A stretch of DNA of 64,000 nucleotides from the NCBI RefSeq assembly GCF_003205575.1, contig NZ_PYBW01000078.1:1-64000 (forward strand), written 5' to 3'. Below the pieces are notes generated by a model that was given only the letters and a program-made list of their open reading frames with translations, was not told where the DNA came from and searched no databases. Position 1 is the first letter of the stretch. Each line of letters starts with the position of its first letter. The stretch comes from Streptomyces tateyamensis. GTDB taxonomy: Bacteria > Actinomycetota > Actinomycetes > Streptomycetales > Streptomycetaceae. The translations under genes were made by a program, and so were the position numbers. Of the stretch, positions 28,210 to 36,639 are shown piece after piece.

Positions 28210-30002
28210 GCGGCCACCGGGTTGCCGATCGTCACGTAGACCGACTGCTCGGCCACCGGTCCGACCAGTTCGTCGAGCCCGTGCAGCCGGGTCAGCAGGT
28301 TGGCCTTGCAGCGCAGTGTCGGCGCGGTGAGCAGCAGCTCGGGCAGCGCGGAGCCGGTGGCCTGCACCGGCGCCGAGCCGAGGAAGGAGCGCAGCGCGGC
28401 CAGCAGCACCCGCTCCTCGGCCAGGTGCTGCGAGCCGAACGCGCCGATCAGGCCGAGGATGTGGTTGATCCCCAGGTAGTAGGCGAACCGCTCGTCGGCC
28501 ACCGCGTCCTCGACGAAGGTGTCGCTGTCCCGGCCCAGGCCCGGCAGTTGCTGCTCCAGCCGGTCGGCGTGCGAGGCCCGGAAGTAGTAGCCCTGGTTGT
28601 CCCGGTAGCGCCCGCCGCTCGGCCAGCCGTCCTCGTCCAGCAGCACCAGGCTGTTCTGCTGGTGCGCCTCCAGCGCGATCCCGGCCCGGCCGTCCAGCCA
28701 GAGCACCGGGAGCACCACGGCGTCCAGGTAGCGCAGGAACCACTCGGCGCAGACCGTGGCCAGCGAGCGGCCGGTGCGCCGGGCCAGCGCGCGCAGCAGG
28801 TCGCCGAGCTCGGAGGGCACCCCGGGCACCTGCTCGCCCAGCGGCCGTTCGGCGACCAGGCCGGCCACGCAGCGCACCCGGTCGGCGGTGGCGAACGGCT
28901 GCTCGCGCAGCACGGTGTCCAGGCCGCTGGGCCGCTCCCGGCCCTCGGCGCCGGGCAGGTCCAGGCCGATCCAGGCCGGGTCGCGCACGATGTCGAAGCC
29001 GGGGTGGGCGGCCTGCCACTGGGCGCCGAGGCCCGCGCTCAGCAGCCGGTGCACCTCCAGGCCCCGGTGCAGCTCCTTGCGCAGGTTCTCCCGGCGGGAG
29101 TTGGTGATCCGCAGGCCGAGCGAGAGCTTGAGCATCCAGGGGCTGCCGGGCCGCAGCACGGTGCGCACCGAGGAGGTCGGGTACCAGGGGTCGCCGTGCG
29201 TGCCGAGGTCGTGCAGCGCGCCCCGCTCCAGCAGGTCGACGATCTCCGGGCGGCGCAGCAGCTCCTGGGCCTGCCAGGGGTGGGCCGGCAGCGCCGCGGT
29301 GTCCGGCGGCAGCAGGCCGGGGGCGCCCAGCAGTTCCGCGGTCAGCTGGTCGGCGCCGACCAGCAGCGCCGAGCCGGCGGCCAGCAGCGAGCGGTCCACC
29401 GCGAACCAGTGCATCGCGAAGCGGCCGCGCAACTCGGGCGAGTAGGCGGCGCTCTGGGCCGGCGCCAGCCCGTCCCGGCTCTTCGGCGTGGGGTGCAGCG
29501 GGTGGCCCAGCAGCAGCGCCTGCTCGCCGAGCAGGAAGCCACTGGTGCCGGGTGCGGGCCGCGGGTGCGCGCGCCGGTACTGCAGCAGGTCGGCGGTGCG
29601 CTGCACCGAGTCGGCCACCCGGCCGGCCAGGTCGGCGACCTGCTCGGGCCGGGCCGCGGCCGCCCTGGCCAGCAGCGCGGCCGCGCTCACCGCGTCCAGC
29701 GGGGCGCCGCCCTCGGCCTCACCGACGGCGAGCACCGCGGGCCCGAACCGGTGCCAGCCGCAGTCGGACCAGTGACGCACGTCGGCCAGCAGCCGGGCCG
29801 CGCCACCCAGCAGCGGGATCCGCAGCAGGCCGTCCGGATCGGGGCGGCTCCCGGTCTCCCGGCACCAGCAGCGCAACAGCGCTTCCACCGCCGCCTGTTC
29901 GGCCGCCACCGCGGCGTCCTGGTGCAGTAGCGGGTCGGCCTCGGCGGACTGGTCCAGCTGTCGGGGGACGGTGGCCGGGGCTCCGGTCAGGGCGGTGCTC
30001 AA
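28206..30002 (-). CDS. IucA/IucC-family NIS siderophore synthetase (proximal)
   Basis: A 598-residue NIS synthetase, first gene of the operon. Landmarks are HPLHPTPKSRDGL, ALPAHPWQAQELL, PTSSVRTVLRPGSPWMLKLSLGLRITN, EAHQQNSLVLLDEDGWP and YRDNQGYYF. It is a distant paralogue of the distal synthetase, so the two probably catalyse successive condensations, as IucA and IucC do for aerobactin. No amine-producing decarboxylase or aminotransferase and no uptake genes are adjacent. A RBS-like GAGGAGCTGCC precedes the ATG at 30002. A weak TTAGG half of an iron box lies upstream. Confidence 0.9.
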   Translation of the reverse strand: MSTALTGAPATVPRQLDQSAEADPLLHQDAAVAAEQAAVEALLRCWCRETGSRPDPDGLLRIPLLGGAARLLADVRHWSDCGWHRFGPAVLAVGEAEGGAPLDAVSAAALLARAAAARPEQVADLAGRVADSVQRTADLLQYRRAHPRPAPGTSGFLLGEQALLLGHPLHPTPKSRDGLAPAQSAAYSPELRGRFAMHWFAVDRSLLAAGSALLVGADQLTAELLGAPGLLPPDTAALPAHPWQAQELLRRPEIVDLLERGALHDLGTHGDPWYPTSSVRTVLRPGSPWMLKLSLGLRITNSRRENLRKELHRGLEVHRLLSAGLGAQWQAAHPGFDIVRDPAWIGLDLPGAEGRERPSGLDTVLREQPFATADRVRCVAGLVAERPLGEQVPGVPSELGDLLRALARRTGRSLATVCAEWFLRYLDAVVLPVLWLDGRAGIALEAHQQNSLVLLDEDGWPSGGRYRDNQGYYFRASHADRLEQQLPGLGRDSDTFVEDAVADERFAYYLGINHILGLIGAFGSQHLAEERVLLAALRSFLGSAPVQATGSALPELLLTAPTLRCKANLLTRLHGLDELVGPVAEQSVYVTIGNPVAA

Positions 30003-30180
30003 GGCAGCTCCTCGGTGCGCAAGGTGGATGCGGAGACATCCGCTTGGCCTAACGAGCGGGGCATGCCCGGGTCACAGCTTGGTGACCGTCTCCCACCGGT
30101 GCAACTGGGCCCGGGCGGCCACCGTCAAAGGACCGTGGGAGACTCCCTGATGTTCGAAACCACACGGGGGAACTGAGCAC
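30003..30180. promoter_or_regulatory. Divergent promoter region: siderophore operon / protease
   Basis: 178 bp between divergent starts. On the minus strand GTTAGGCCAAGCGG (near 30045-30055) contains one TTAGG half of the streptomycete iron-box consensus (TTAGGTTAGGCTAACCTAA), but only about half the positions of the full site match. Iron control is expected from function but weakly supported by sequence. Confidence 0.3.
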
Positions 30181-31326
30181 ATGTCACCGATCAGCCGTGC
30201 CCGGCGCAGGCCGGCCGCCGCACTCGGCACCGCAGCCGTGGTGCTGGCCCTGTTCACGGCAACCGCCTGCGGCCCGGACGAGACCAAGAACCCGCCGCCG
30301 GCCGCCTCCTCGCCCGCCGCCACCTCGCCCTCGGCCGACCCGGCCGGCAAGGGCCTGCCGGCCGGCCTGCCCAGCCTGGACGAGCTGAAGAAGTGGAAGT
30401 TCGCGGACTGGGACAACTGGGCCAAGCAGCACGTCATCACCCCGGCCACGAAGGGGTTCTGGGACCTGCAGAAGATGCTGCAGGCCAAGCCGACCACCCC
30501 GGTGGCCCCGCCGCAGCAGCCCACCGACGACGGCAACGACCCGCTGCCCGCGCCGATCCAGGCCAAGGCGATGGCCCACCCGTACACCCCGCAGTACGGG
30601 GTGGACGGCAAGGTCTTCTTCGACGTCGGCGGCGGCAAGCACGCGGTCTGCTCGGCCACCGTGGTCTCCGACCCGGCACACCCGGGCAAGAGCAACCTGG
30701 TGTGGACCGCCGGCCACTGCCTGACCTCCGGCAAGAGCGGTCAGCAGTACACCAACCTCGCCTTCGTGCCCGCCTTCAACAGCTCCGGCGCGGTGAGCCA
30801 CGGTCAGACCGCCAAGTCTCCTGACCAGTTCGCGCCGTTCGGCATCTGGGACGCGACCCAGGCGATCACCTCGCCGCAGTGGACCGCCGAGGGCGGCGAG
30901 TACGGCAGCGCGGCCAGCCAGTACGATTTCGCGATCCTGCGGGTGCAGCCGGAGACCGGCAGCAAGTCGCTGGAGGAGACGGTCGGCGGCTCGGTGCCGG
31001 TCTGGTTCGACGCCCCGCGCGACCAGCTGCGGATCACCGCGGTCGGCTACCCGTCCGCCCCGCCGTTCGACGGCATGGAGATGGAGCGCTGCGAGGCAGG
31101 CAAGCCGTCCCGGCTCTCCTTCGACAAGACCCGCCCGCCGATGGACGTGATCGGCTGCACCATGACCGCCGGTTCCAGCGGCGGCGGCTGGTTCAGCGTC
31201 AAGGACGGCAAGCCGGCGCTGGTCAGCAACACCTCGATCGGCCCGGAGAACAGCTCCTGGCTGGCGGGCCCGTACCTGGACGACGTGGCCGCGCACGCCC
31301 TCGACTACATCGCCAAGAAGGGCTGA
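30181..31326 (+). CDS. Secreted lipoprotein trypsin-like serine protease 1
   Basis: A 381-residue exported protease. The signal peptide ends in ATAC (lipobox Cys30), so the enzyme should be lipid-anchored outside the membrane. Residues ~35-60 are a Pro/Ser/Ala linker. A chymotrypsin-fold triad is visible: His179 in TAGHC, Asp249 in YDFAIL and Ser333 in AGSSGGG. The sequence between residues 65-80 (LKKWKFADWDNWAKQ) is shared with the next gene. Target unknown. GGGGGAA precedes the ATG. The neighbouring gene is a paralogue 39 bp downstream, probably co-transcribed. Confidence 0.88.
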   Translation: MSPISRARRRPAAALGTAAVVLALFTATACGPDETKNPPPAASSPAATSPSADPAGKGLPAGLPSLDELKKWKFADWDNWAKQHVITPATKGFWDLQKMLQAKPTTPVAPPQQPTDDGNDPLPAPIQAKAMAHPYTPQYGVDGKVFFDVGGGKHAVCSATVVSDPAHPGKSNLVWTAGHCLTSGKSGQQYTNLAFVPAFNSSGAVSHGQTAKSPDQFAPFGIWDATQAITSPQWTAEGGEYGSAASQYDFAILRVQPETGSKSLEETVGGSVPVWFDAPRDQLRITAVGYPSAPPFDGMEMERCEAGKPSRLSFDKTRPPMDVIGCTMTAGSSGGGWFSVKDGKPALVSNTSIGPENSSWLAGPYLDDVAAHALDYIAKKG

Positions 31327-31364
31327 CCGCCGGTCAGCCCGTGAGAACCGACGGGGAACCGAAC

Positions 31365-32504
31365 ATGTCGTACCGCATATCCAGCCGGACCGGCCTGGCC
31401 GGCGTGGCCGGCGTGGTGGTCGCCGCGCTGGCGCTGAGCCTGGCCGCCTGCGGCCCGGACGAGGTGCCGGGTGGCGACGCTGCCTCGGCCGGCGCCGCGC
31501 CGACTGCCGACGCCAAGCCCGGGCTGCCCGGCAGCCTGCAGGACCTGAAGAAGTGGAAGGCCGCCGACTGGGCCGGCTGGGCCAAGCAGCACGCCCTGAA
31601 GAACCAGATCGTCAAGGACCTGTGGTCACTGGACGCCATGAACAAGGCGACCCCGACCGACGCGATGAAGCCGACCGACAAGCTCGGCACCGACACCACC
31701 CAGAACGACCCGCTGCCCGGCCCGGTGCAGGCCAAGGGCGAGCGCCACCCCTACACCGGCAACATGGCCGTCTTCGGCAAGCTCTTCATGAAGAGCCCCA
31801 AGGGCACCTACGTCTGCTCCGGCACCGTGGTCTCCGACCCGGCGCACCCGGGCAGGAGCAACCTGGTGTGGACCGCCGGCCACTGCCTGCACGGCGGCAA
31901 GGGCGGCGACTGGCTGCAGAACATCGCCTTCGTCCCCTCCTACAACCGCTCCGGCGCGGCCAGCGGCGGCAAGCAGGTGACGCTGGAGCAGGTCGCCCCG
32001 TACGGCCGCTGGTGGGCCGACTACGCGATGGTCGCCCCGCAGTGGATCGACGAGGGCGGCGAGACCGGCGGTCCGGTCAGCCAGTACGACTCCGGCATCA
32101 TCCAGGTCACCAACCCGGACCTGCCCGGCAAGTCGCTGGAGGAAGTGGTCGGCGGCTCGGTGCCGGTCTGGTTCGACGCCCCGCGCAACCAGGTCCACGC
32201 GATCACCGCCTACGGCTTCCCGTCCGCCCGCCCGTTCGACGGCCAGGAGCTGGAGTACTGCGACGGCGGCGCGCCGTCCCGGCTCTCCTTCGACCCGCAG
32301 CGGCCCACCATGCTGACCATCGGCTGCACCATGACGGCCGGTTCCAGCGGTGGCGGCTGGCTGACCCGCGACCCCAGCGGCAAGGTGGTGCTGGTCAGCA
32401 ACACCTCGATCGGCCCGACCCCCTCGGCCTGGCTGGCCGGGCCCGAGCTGGACCACCAGGCGCAGGGCATGTTCCAGCAGATGACCACGCTGCCGCAGCC
32501 CTGA
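31365..32504 (+). CDS. Secreted lipoprotein trypsin-like serine protease 2
   Basis: A 379-residue paralogue of the preceding gene. Lipobox LAAC with Cys29, then a linker, LKKWKAADWAGWAKQ, and the triad His173 (TAGHC), Asp242 (YDSGII) and Ser328 (AGSSGGG). Segments such as VVSDPAHPG, GGSVPVWFDAPR and PSRLSFD are nearly identical in both proteins, whereas the loops around them differ. This indicates tandem duplication followed by divergence, perhaps to different substrates. It is followed by a long terminator hairpin and then convergent hflX. Confidence 0.88.
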   Translation: MSYRISSRTGLAGVAGVVVAALALSLAACGPDEVPGGDAASAGAAPTADAKPGLPGSLQDLKKWKAADWAGWAKQHALKNQIVKDLWSLDAMNKATPTDAMKPTDKLGTDTTQNDPLPGPVQAKGERHPYTGNMAVFGKLFMKSPKGTYVCSGTVVSDPAHPGRSNLVWTAGHCLHGGKGGDWLQNIAFVPSYNRSGAASGGKQVTLEQVAPYGRWWADYAMVAPQWIDEGGETGGPVSQYDSGIIQVTNPDLPGKSLEEVVGGSVPVWFDAPRNQVHAITAYGFPSARPFDGQELEYCDGGAPSRLSFDPQRPTMLTIGCTMTAGSSGGGWLTRDPSGKVVLVSNTSIGPTPSAWLAGPELDHQAQGMFQQMTTLPQP

Positions 32505-32519
32505 CCGCGCTCCGCACGA

Positions 32520-32564
32520 CGACCGGGCCCGGCTCCCTCTCGCAGAGGGGGCCGGGCCCGGTCG
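32520..32564. terminator. Bidirectional terminator between protease 2 and hflX
   Basis: A 14-bp G+C-only outer stem (CGACCGGGCCCGGC at 32520-32533, complement at 32551-32564) plus an inner CCCTCT/AGAGGG stem with a CGC loop. It lies between convergent stops 32504 and 32581. Confidence 0.9.
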
Positions 32565-32580
32565 GTTCGGTGCTCGGTGC

Positions 32581-34098
32581 TCAGTGCTGGACGGCCACCG
32601 CGAACCGCTCCAGCTCGGCGGCCAGCTCGGCCGCCACCTTGGCGTGCAGCAGGGTGCCCTCGGCGGTGTGCTCGGTGGAGAGCAGCTCGCCCTCGCCGTG
32701 CACCCGGGAGACCAGGTCGCCACGGGTGTACGGGACCAGCGCACGCACCTCGACGGCAGGGCGCGGCAGCTCCTCGTCGATCAGCGTGAGCAGCTCCTCG
32801 ATGCCCTGGCCGGACCGGGCCGAGACCACGATCGCGTGCGGCTCGCGGCGCAGCAGCCGCTGCAGCACCTCGGGGTCGGCGGCGTCCGCCTTGTTGATCA
32901 CCACGATCTCCGGCACGTTCTGTGCCTCGACCGAGACGATCACCTCGCGGACCGCGGCCAGCTGGGTCTCCGGCTCGGGGTGCGAACCGTCCACCACGTG
33001 CAGGATCAGGTCGGCGTCGGCCACCTCCTCCATGGTCGAGCGGAACGCCTCGACCAGGTGGTGCGGCAGGTGCCGGACGAATCCGACCGTGTCGGCCAGG
33101 GTGTAGACCCGCCCGGACGGGGTCTGGGCCCGGCGCACGGTCGGGTCCAGGGTGGCGAACAGCGAGTTCTCCACCAGTACGCCGGCTCCGGTGAGCCGGT
33201 TGAGCAGTGAGGACTTGCCGGCGTTGGTGTACCCGGCGATGGCCACCGAGGGGACCTGGTTGCGCCGGCGCTCCTGGCGCTTGGTGTCCCGGCCCTTCTT
33301 CATCTCGGCGATCTCCTTGCGGAGCTTGGCCATCTTCTCCCGGATCCGGCGCCGGTCGGTCTCGATCTTGGTCTCACCGGGACCACGGGTGGCCATGCCG
33401 CCGCCGGACGAGCCCGCGCCGCCACCACCCATCTGCCGGGACAGCGACTGACCCCAGCCGCGCAGCCGGGGCAGCATGTACTGCATCTGCGCGAGCGAGA
33501 CCTGCGCCTTGCCCTCCCGGGACTTGGCGTGCTGGGCGAAGATGTCCAGGATCAGGGCCGTCCGGTCGACCACCTTGACCTTGACCACGTCCTCGAGGTG
33601 GATCAGCTGGCCCGGGGTGAGCTCGCCGTCGCAGACGACGGTGTCGGCACCGGTGGCGGCGACGATGTCGCGCAGCTCCTTGGCCTTGCCGGAGCCGATG
33701 TAGGTGGCGGCGTCCGGCTTGTCGCGGCGCTGGATCACCCCGTCGAGCACCTCGGAGCCGGCCGTCTCGGCCAGCGCGGCGAGTTCGGCCAGGGAGTTCT
33801 CGGCCTCCTCGACCGTGCCGTCCGTCCACACTCCGACGAGCACCACGCGCTCCAGGCGCAGCTGGCGGTACTCGACCTCGGTGACGTCCTCGAGTTCGGT
33901 GGACAGACCGGCGACACGGCGCAGCGCGGCGCGCTCGCTCCGGTCGTACTGGTCCCCGTCGAACTGCTGGGCGAAGTCCTCGTCGAGCGCCGCGAGGTCC
34001 TCGTCCATCAGGGCTTCGGCCCGGAGGTCAGCGGGACGGCGGGGGTTGCGGCCGGCGGTCTCGCTGGAAAATTCGCGGTCTTCGAACGTGGAGGTCAT
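32581..34098 (-). CDS. hflX: GTPase HflX
   Basis: A 505-residue ribosome-associated GTPase thought to split stalled or heat-damaged 70S ribosomes. An N-terminal ~75-residue acidic extension precedes the HflX domain (VVLVGVWTDGTVEEAENSL, YIGSGKAKEL, CDGELTPGQ). A Gly-rich MATRGPGETKIETDRRRI linker follows. The G domain has G1 AGYTNAGKSSLLNRL, DTVGFVRHLP (G3) and VINKADAAD (G4). It starts MTSTFEDREF 21 bp after the stop of the RelA/SpoT homologue, with AAGGA upstream of the ATG, so both may be co-transcribed. Confidence 0.95.
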   Translation of the reverse strand: MTSTFEDREFSSETAGRNPRRPADLRAEALMDEDLAALDEDFAQQFDGDQYDRSERAALRRVAGLSTELEDVTEVEYRQLRLERVVLVGVWTDGTVEEAENSLAELAALAETAGSEVLDGVIQRRDKPDAATYIGSGKAKELRDIVAATGADTVVCDGELTPGQLIHLEDVVKVKVVDRTALILDIFAQHAKSREGKAQVSLAQMQYMLPRLRGWGQSLSRQMGGGGAGSSGGGMATRGPGETKIETDRRRIREKMAKLRKEIAEMKKGRDTKRQERRRNQVPSVAIAGYTNAGKSSLLNRLTGAGVLVENSLFATLDPTVRRAQTPSGRVYTLADTVGFVRHLPHHLVEAFRSTMEEVADADLILHVVDGSHPEPETQLAAVREVIVSVEAQNVPEIVVINKADAADPEVLQRLLRREPHAIVVSARSGQGIEELLTLIDEELPRPAVEVRALVPYTRGDLVSRVHGEGELLSTEHTAEGTLLHAKVAAELAAELERFAVAVQH

Positions 34099-34119
34099 CG
34101 TGTCCTTAAGGTCGTGGGA

Positions 34120-36441
34120 CTACTGGGCGGATTCGGCACTACCGTCCACTGCGCCTAACGCGGCGGACCGGTCCCGAATTCCCTCCGATGGTCGCACGCG
34201 GCCGGCGCCGGGGTCATCCGCATTTCCGGCAGAACGCGCGTACGGCCGCAGTCTGGGCGGCCGGGGAGCCTCCAGACCGGGGCGGCGGACATCGTAGACC
34301 CCCGAGACCCGCAGCATCGCCCGCATCACCACCGGCAGCACCGCTGCGCTCGGCAGCTCGACGGTGTAGGTGTGCCGCACCCGCAGCTGCTCGGGCGGTT
34401 CGACCACGGCCGAGACGATGTCCAGCCCGGCCGCCGACATCGCGGCGGTGAGGTCGGCCAGCAGGCTCGGCCGGTTCAGCGCCTCGGCCTGCAGGGTGAC
34501 CCGGAACCCGGCCGCGGCCTGCGGCCCGGCGGCCACCTGCGGCGCCCAGTCCAGCTGGACCGGCCCGCGCCCGGCACCGCGCATCCGCTCCCCGGTCGGG
34601 CAGTCGGCCCGGTGCACGGCGATCGAGCCGCCGCGGATCTGGAAGCCGGTCACCCGGTCCGGCGGCACCGGGGTGCAGCAGCGGGCCAGCCGGACGGCGG
34701 CGTGCGGATGCCCGGGAGCGACCACCAGCCGGCCCCGGCCCGGGGGTCCGGTGCGCGCCGGGGCGGGCAGGCCCGGCGCCCGCGGGGCGGCCGGACCTGG
34801 CTCCGGCAGCGGCTCGACCGGGGCGGGGTGGCCGGCCAGCCAGCGCTCGATGGCGATCCGGGCGCCCGGGGTGCGGGCGAACTCCAGCCAGCGCGGGCTG
34901 GGGCCGGAGGGCTCGGGGCCGCCGGGGAGCGCCGGGGCCTCGGTGAGCACGCCCAGTACGTCCCCGTCGGCCAGCGTGCTGGACAGCGCCACCAGCCGGC
35001 CGTTCACCCGGGCGCCGATGCACCGGTGCCCGATCTCCTCGCCCAGCAGGTAGGCCGCGTCCACGCAGCTGGCACCGGAGGGCAGCACCAGGGTCTCGCC
35101 CTCCTCGGTGACCGCGGTGATCTCCGCGTCGTCGGAGAGGTCGGCGGTCAGCGTGGACCAGAACGCGTCCGGGTCCGGGGTCTCCTGCTGCCACTCCAGC
35201 AGTCGGCGCAGCCAGCCGGGGCGGGCCGGGTCGGTGCCGTCCAGCTCCTCGCCGGACTGCGGCTCGGCCGGCTGCGGACTGCCCAGCGCGACCACCCCGA
35301 ACTCGGCCACCCGGTGCATCCGAGGGGTGCGCACCAGCACCTCGAAGACCACGCCGTCCACCGTGACGGCGGTGTGCAGCGACTGGTACAGGTTGAACTT
35401 GGGGGCCGCCACGAAGTCCTTGAACTCGCCGGGCAGCGGGGTCCAGCAGGTGTGCAGCTCGCCGAGGACCGCGTAGCAGTCGGCCGGCTCCTCCACCACC
35501 ACCAGCAGCCGGGCCAGGTCCACCGGGTGCAGTTCGCCGGGGCGCCCGCCCCGGCCGCGGCGCAGCAGCTCGCGGTGGACCGAGACGCAGTGCCGCGGCC
35601 GGGCGGTGACCTCGGCGGCCACCCCGGACTCGGCCAGCTGACGGGCCAGCAGCTCGGCGAAGGCGGTGAACGGCTCCTGGCCGGTCGCCTCCTGAGCGGT
35701 GATCAGAGCCCGGGTGCGCGCGTACTCCTCGGGGTGCAGGGTGGCGAAGACGATGTCCTCCAGCTCGGTCTTCACCACCTGAATGCCCAGCCGCTCGGCC
35801 AGCGGGATCAGCACGTCCCGGGTGACCTTGGCGATCCGCAGCCGGCTGGCCGGCTTCATGTGCCGGATGGTGCGCATGTTGTGCAGCCGGTCGGCCAGCT
35901 TGATCACCATCACCCGGACGTCGTCCCCGGTGGCGACCAGCATCTTGCGGAACGTTTCGGCCTCCGCCGCGGCGCCGAAGTCCACCTTCTCCAGCTTGGT
36001 CACCCCGTCCACCAGGTAGGCGACCTCGGGGCCGAAGTCCGCGGCGACCTGGTCCAGCGTCACCTCGGTGTCCTCGACGGTGTCGTGCAGCAGGGCGGCC
36101 ACCAAGGTGGTGGTCTCGGCGCCGAGCTGGGCGAGGATCAGCGTCACCGCCAGCGGGTGGGTGATGTACGGCTCGCCGCTCTTGCGCTTCTGGCCGCGGT
36201 GGCTGGCCTCGGCCAGCCGGTAGGCGCGGCCGAGCAACGCCAGGTCGGCCTGCGGGTGGTGACGGCGGTGCACCTGGACGATCGGTTCGATCGCATCCGG
36301 CACCGGGGGCCGGCCGGTGGCCAGCAGGGCGGCCCGCCCGGCCCGGCCCAGCGCGGCCCGGCCCAGCAGGCGGCGCCCGGGCGACTCCGAAGCGGGCTGG
36401 TCAGGGCGTTGGCCGGGGGGCCGGCCGGTCTCGACGGTCAT
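34120..36441 (-). CDS. RelA/SpoT homologue, (p)ppGpp hydrolase/synthetase
   Basis: A 773-residue RSH protein. The HD hydrolase domain is complete (ITHPLAVTLIL, LLHDTVEDTE, KLADRLHNMRT). The synthetase domain keeps FKDFVAAPKFNLYQSLHTAV and FEVLVRT but has ARPRHCVSVHREL and PVDLARLLVVV where most have RPKH and an Arg (DLVAVR). A TGS domain (ITAVTEEGETLVLPSG) and a C-terminal ACT domain follow. It resembles the second RSH of streptomycetes (RshA) more than the main RelA. Activity could be mainly hydrolytic. GGAGGT precedes the ATG at 36441. A terminator separates it from upstream dapF, so it has its own promoter. Followed closely by hflX. Confidence 0.9.
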   Translation of the reverse strand: MTVETGRPPGQRPDQPASESPGRRLLGRAALGRAGRAALLATGRPPVPDAIEPIVQVHRRHHPQADLALLGRAYRLAEASHRGQKRKSGEPYITHPLAVTLILAQLGAETTTLVAALLHDTVEDTEVTLDQVAADFGPEVAYLVDGVTKLEKVDFGAAAEAETFRKMLVATGDDVRVMVIKLADRLHNMRTIRHMKPASRLRIAKVTRDVLIPLAERLGIQVVKTELEDIVFATLHPEEYARTRALITAQEATGQEPFTAFAELLARQLAESGVAAEVTARPRHCVSVHRELLRRGRGGRPGELHPVDLARLLVVVEEPADCYAVLGELHTCWTPLPGEFKDFVAAPKFNLYQSLHTAVTVDGVVFEVLVRTPRMHRVAEFGVVALGSPQPAEPQSGEELDGTDPARPGWLRRLLEWQQETPDPDAFWSTLTADLSDDAEITAVTEEGETLVLPSGASCVDAAYLLGEEIGHRCIGARVNGRLVALSSTLADGDVLGVLTEAPALPGGPEPSGPSPRWLEFARTPGARIAIERWLAGHPAPVEPLPEPGPAAPRAPGLPAPARTGPPGRGRLVVAPGHPHAAVRLARCCTPVPPDRVTGFQIRGGSIAVHRADCPTGERMRGAGRGPVQLDWAPQVAAGPQAAAGFRVTLQAEALNRPSLLADLTAAMSAAGLDIVSAVVEPPEQLRVRHTYTVELPSAAVLPVVMRAMLRVSGVYDVRRPGLEAPRPPRLRPYARSAGNADDPGAGRVRPSEGIRDRSAALGAVDGSAESAQ

Positions 36442-36590
36442 GGCAACCTCCGGCAGCGAGCACCGGAGCTGCGACTGCCCCGGTGGTCCATGCTACCGAG
36501 CAGACCACGTTCCGCGAGGCCCCGCTTCCGCTCTGTGCAAGGGATCACTCGAACGGGCGGATTCGCCGCCGGGAGGAACGGGGAAAGAGG

Positions 36591-36623
36591 GCGGCCCCGC
36601 TGACACCCCGTCAGCGGGGCCGC
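36591..36623 (-). terminator. Terminator hairpin of dapF
   Basis: A 14-bp perfect stem GCGGCCCCGCTGAC (36591-36604) / complement (36610-36623), loop ACCCC. It lies 17 bp after the dapF stop and upstream of the RelA/SpoT gene. Confidence 0.85.
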
Positions 36624-36639
36624 AGCGGCCGACGGGCCG

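Noticed and set aside
30030..30060. DmdR1-type iron box before the siderophore operon
   Set aside because: Only one TTAGG half and about half of the 19 consensus positions match, so it was kept as a weak note only.
30181..32504. Proteases as part of a defence system with neighbouring helicases
   Set aside because: Signal peptides and lipoboxes place them outside the cell. The neighbouring helicases and GTPase are core genes with separate terminators.
34372..36603. Long + strand frame opposite the RelA/SpoT gene
   Set aside because: Shadow of a well-supported gene; His/Gln/Arg-rich without homology.
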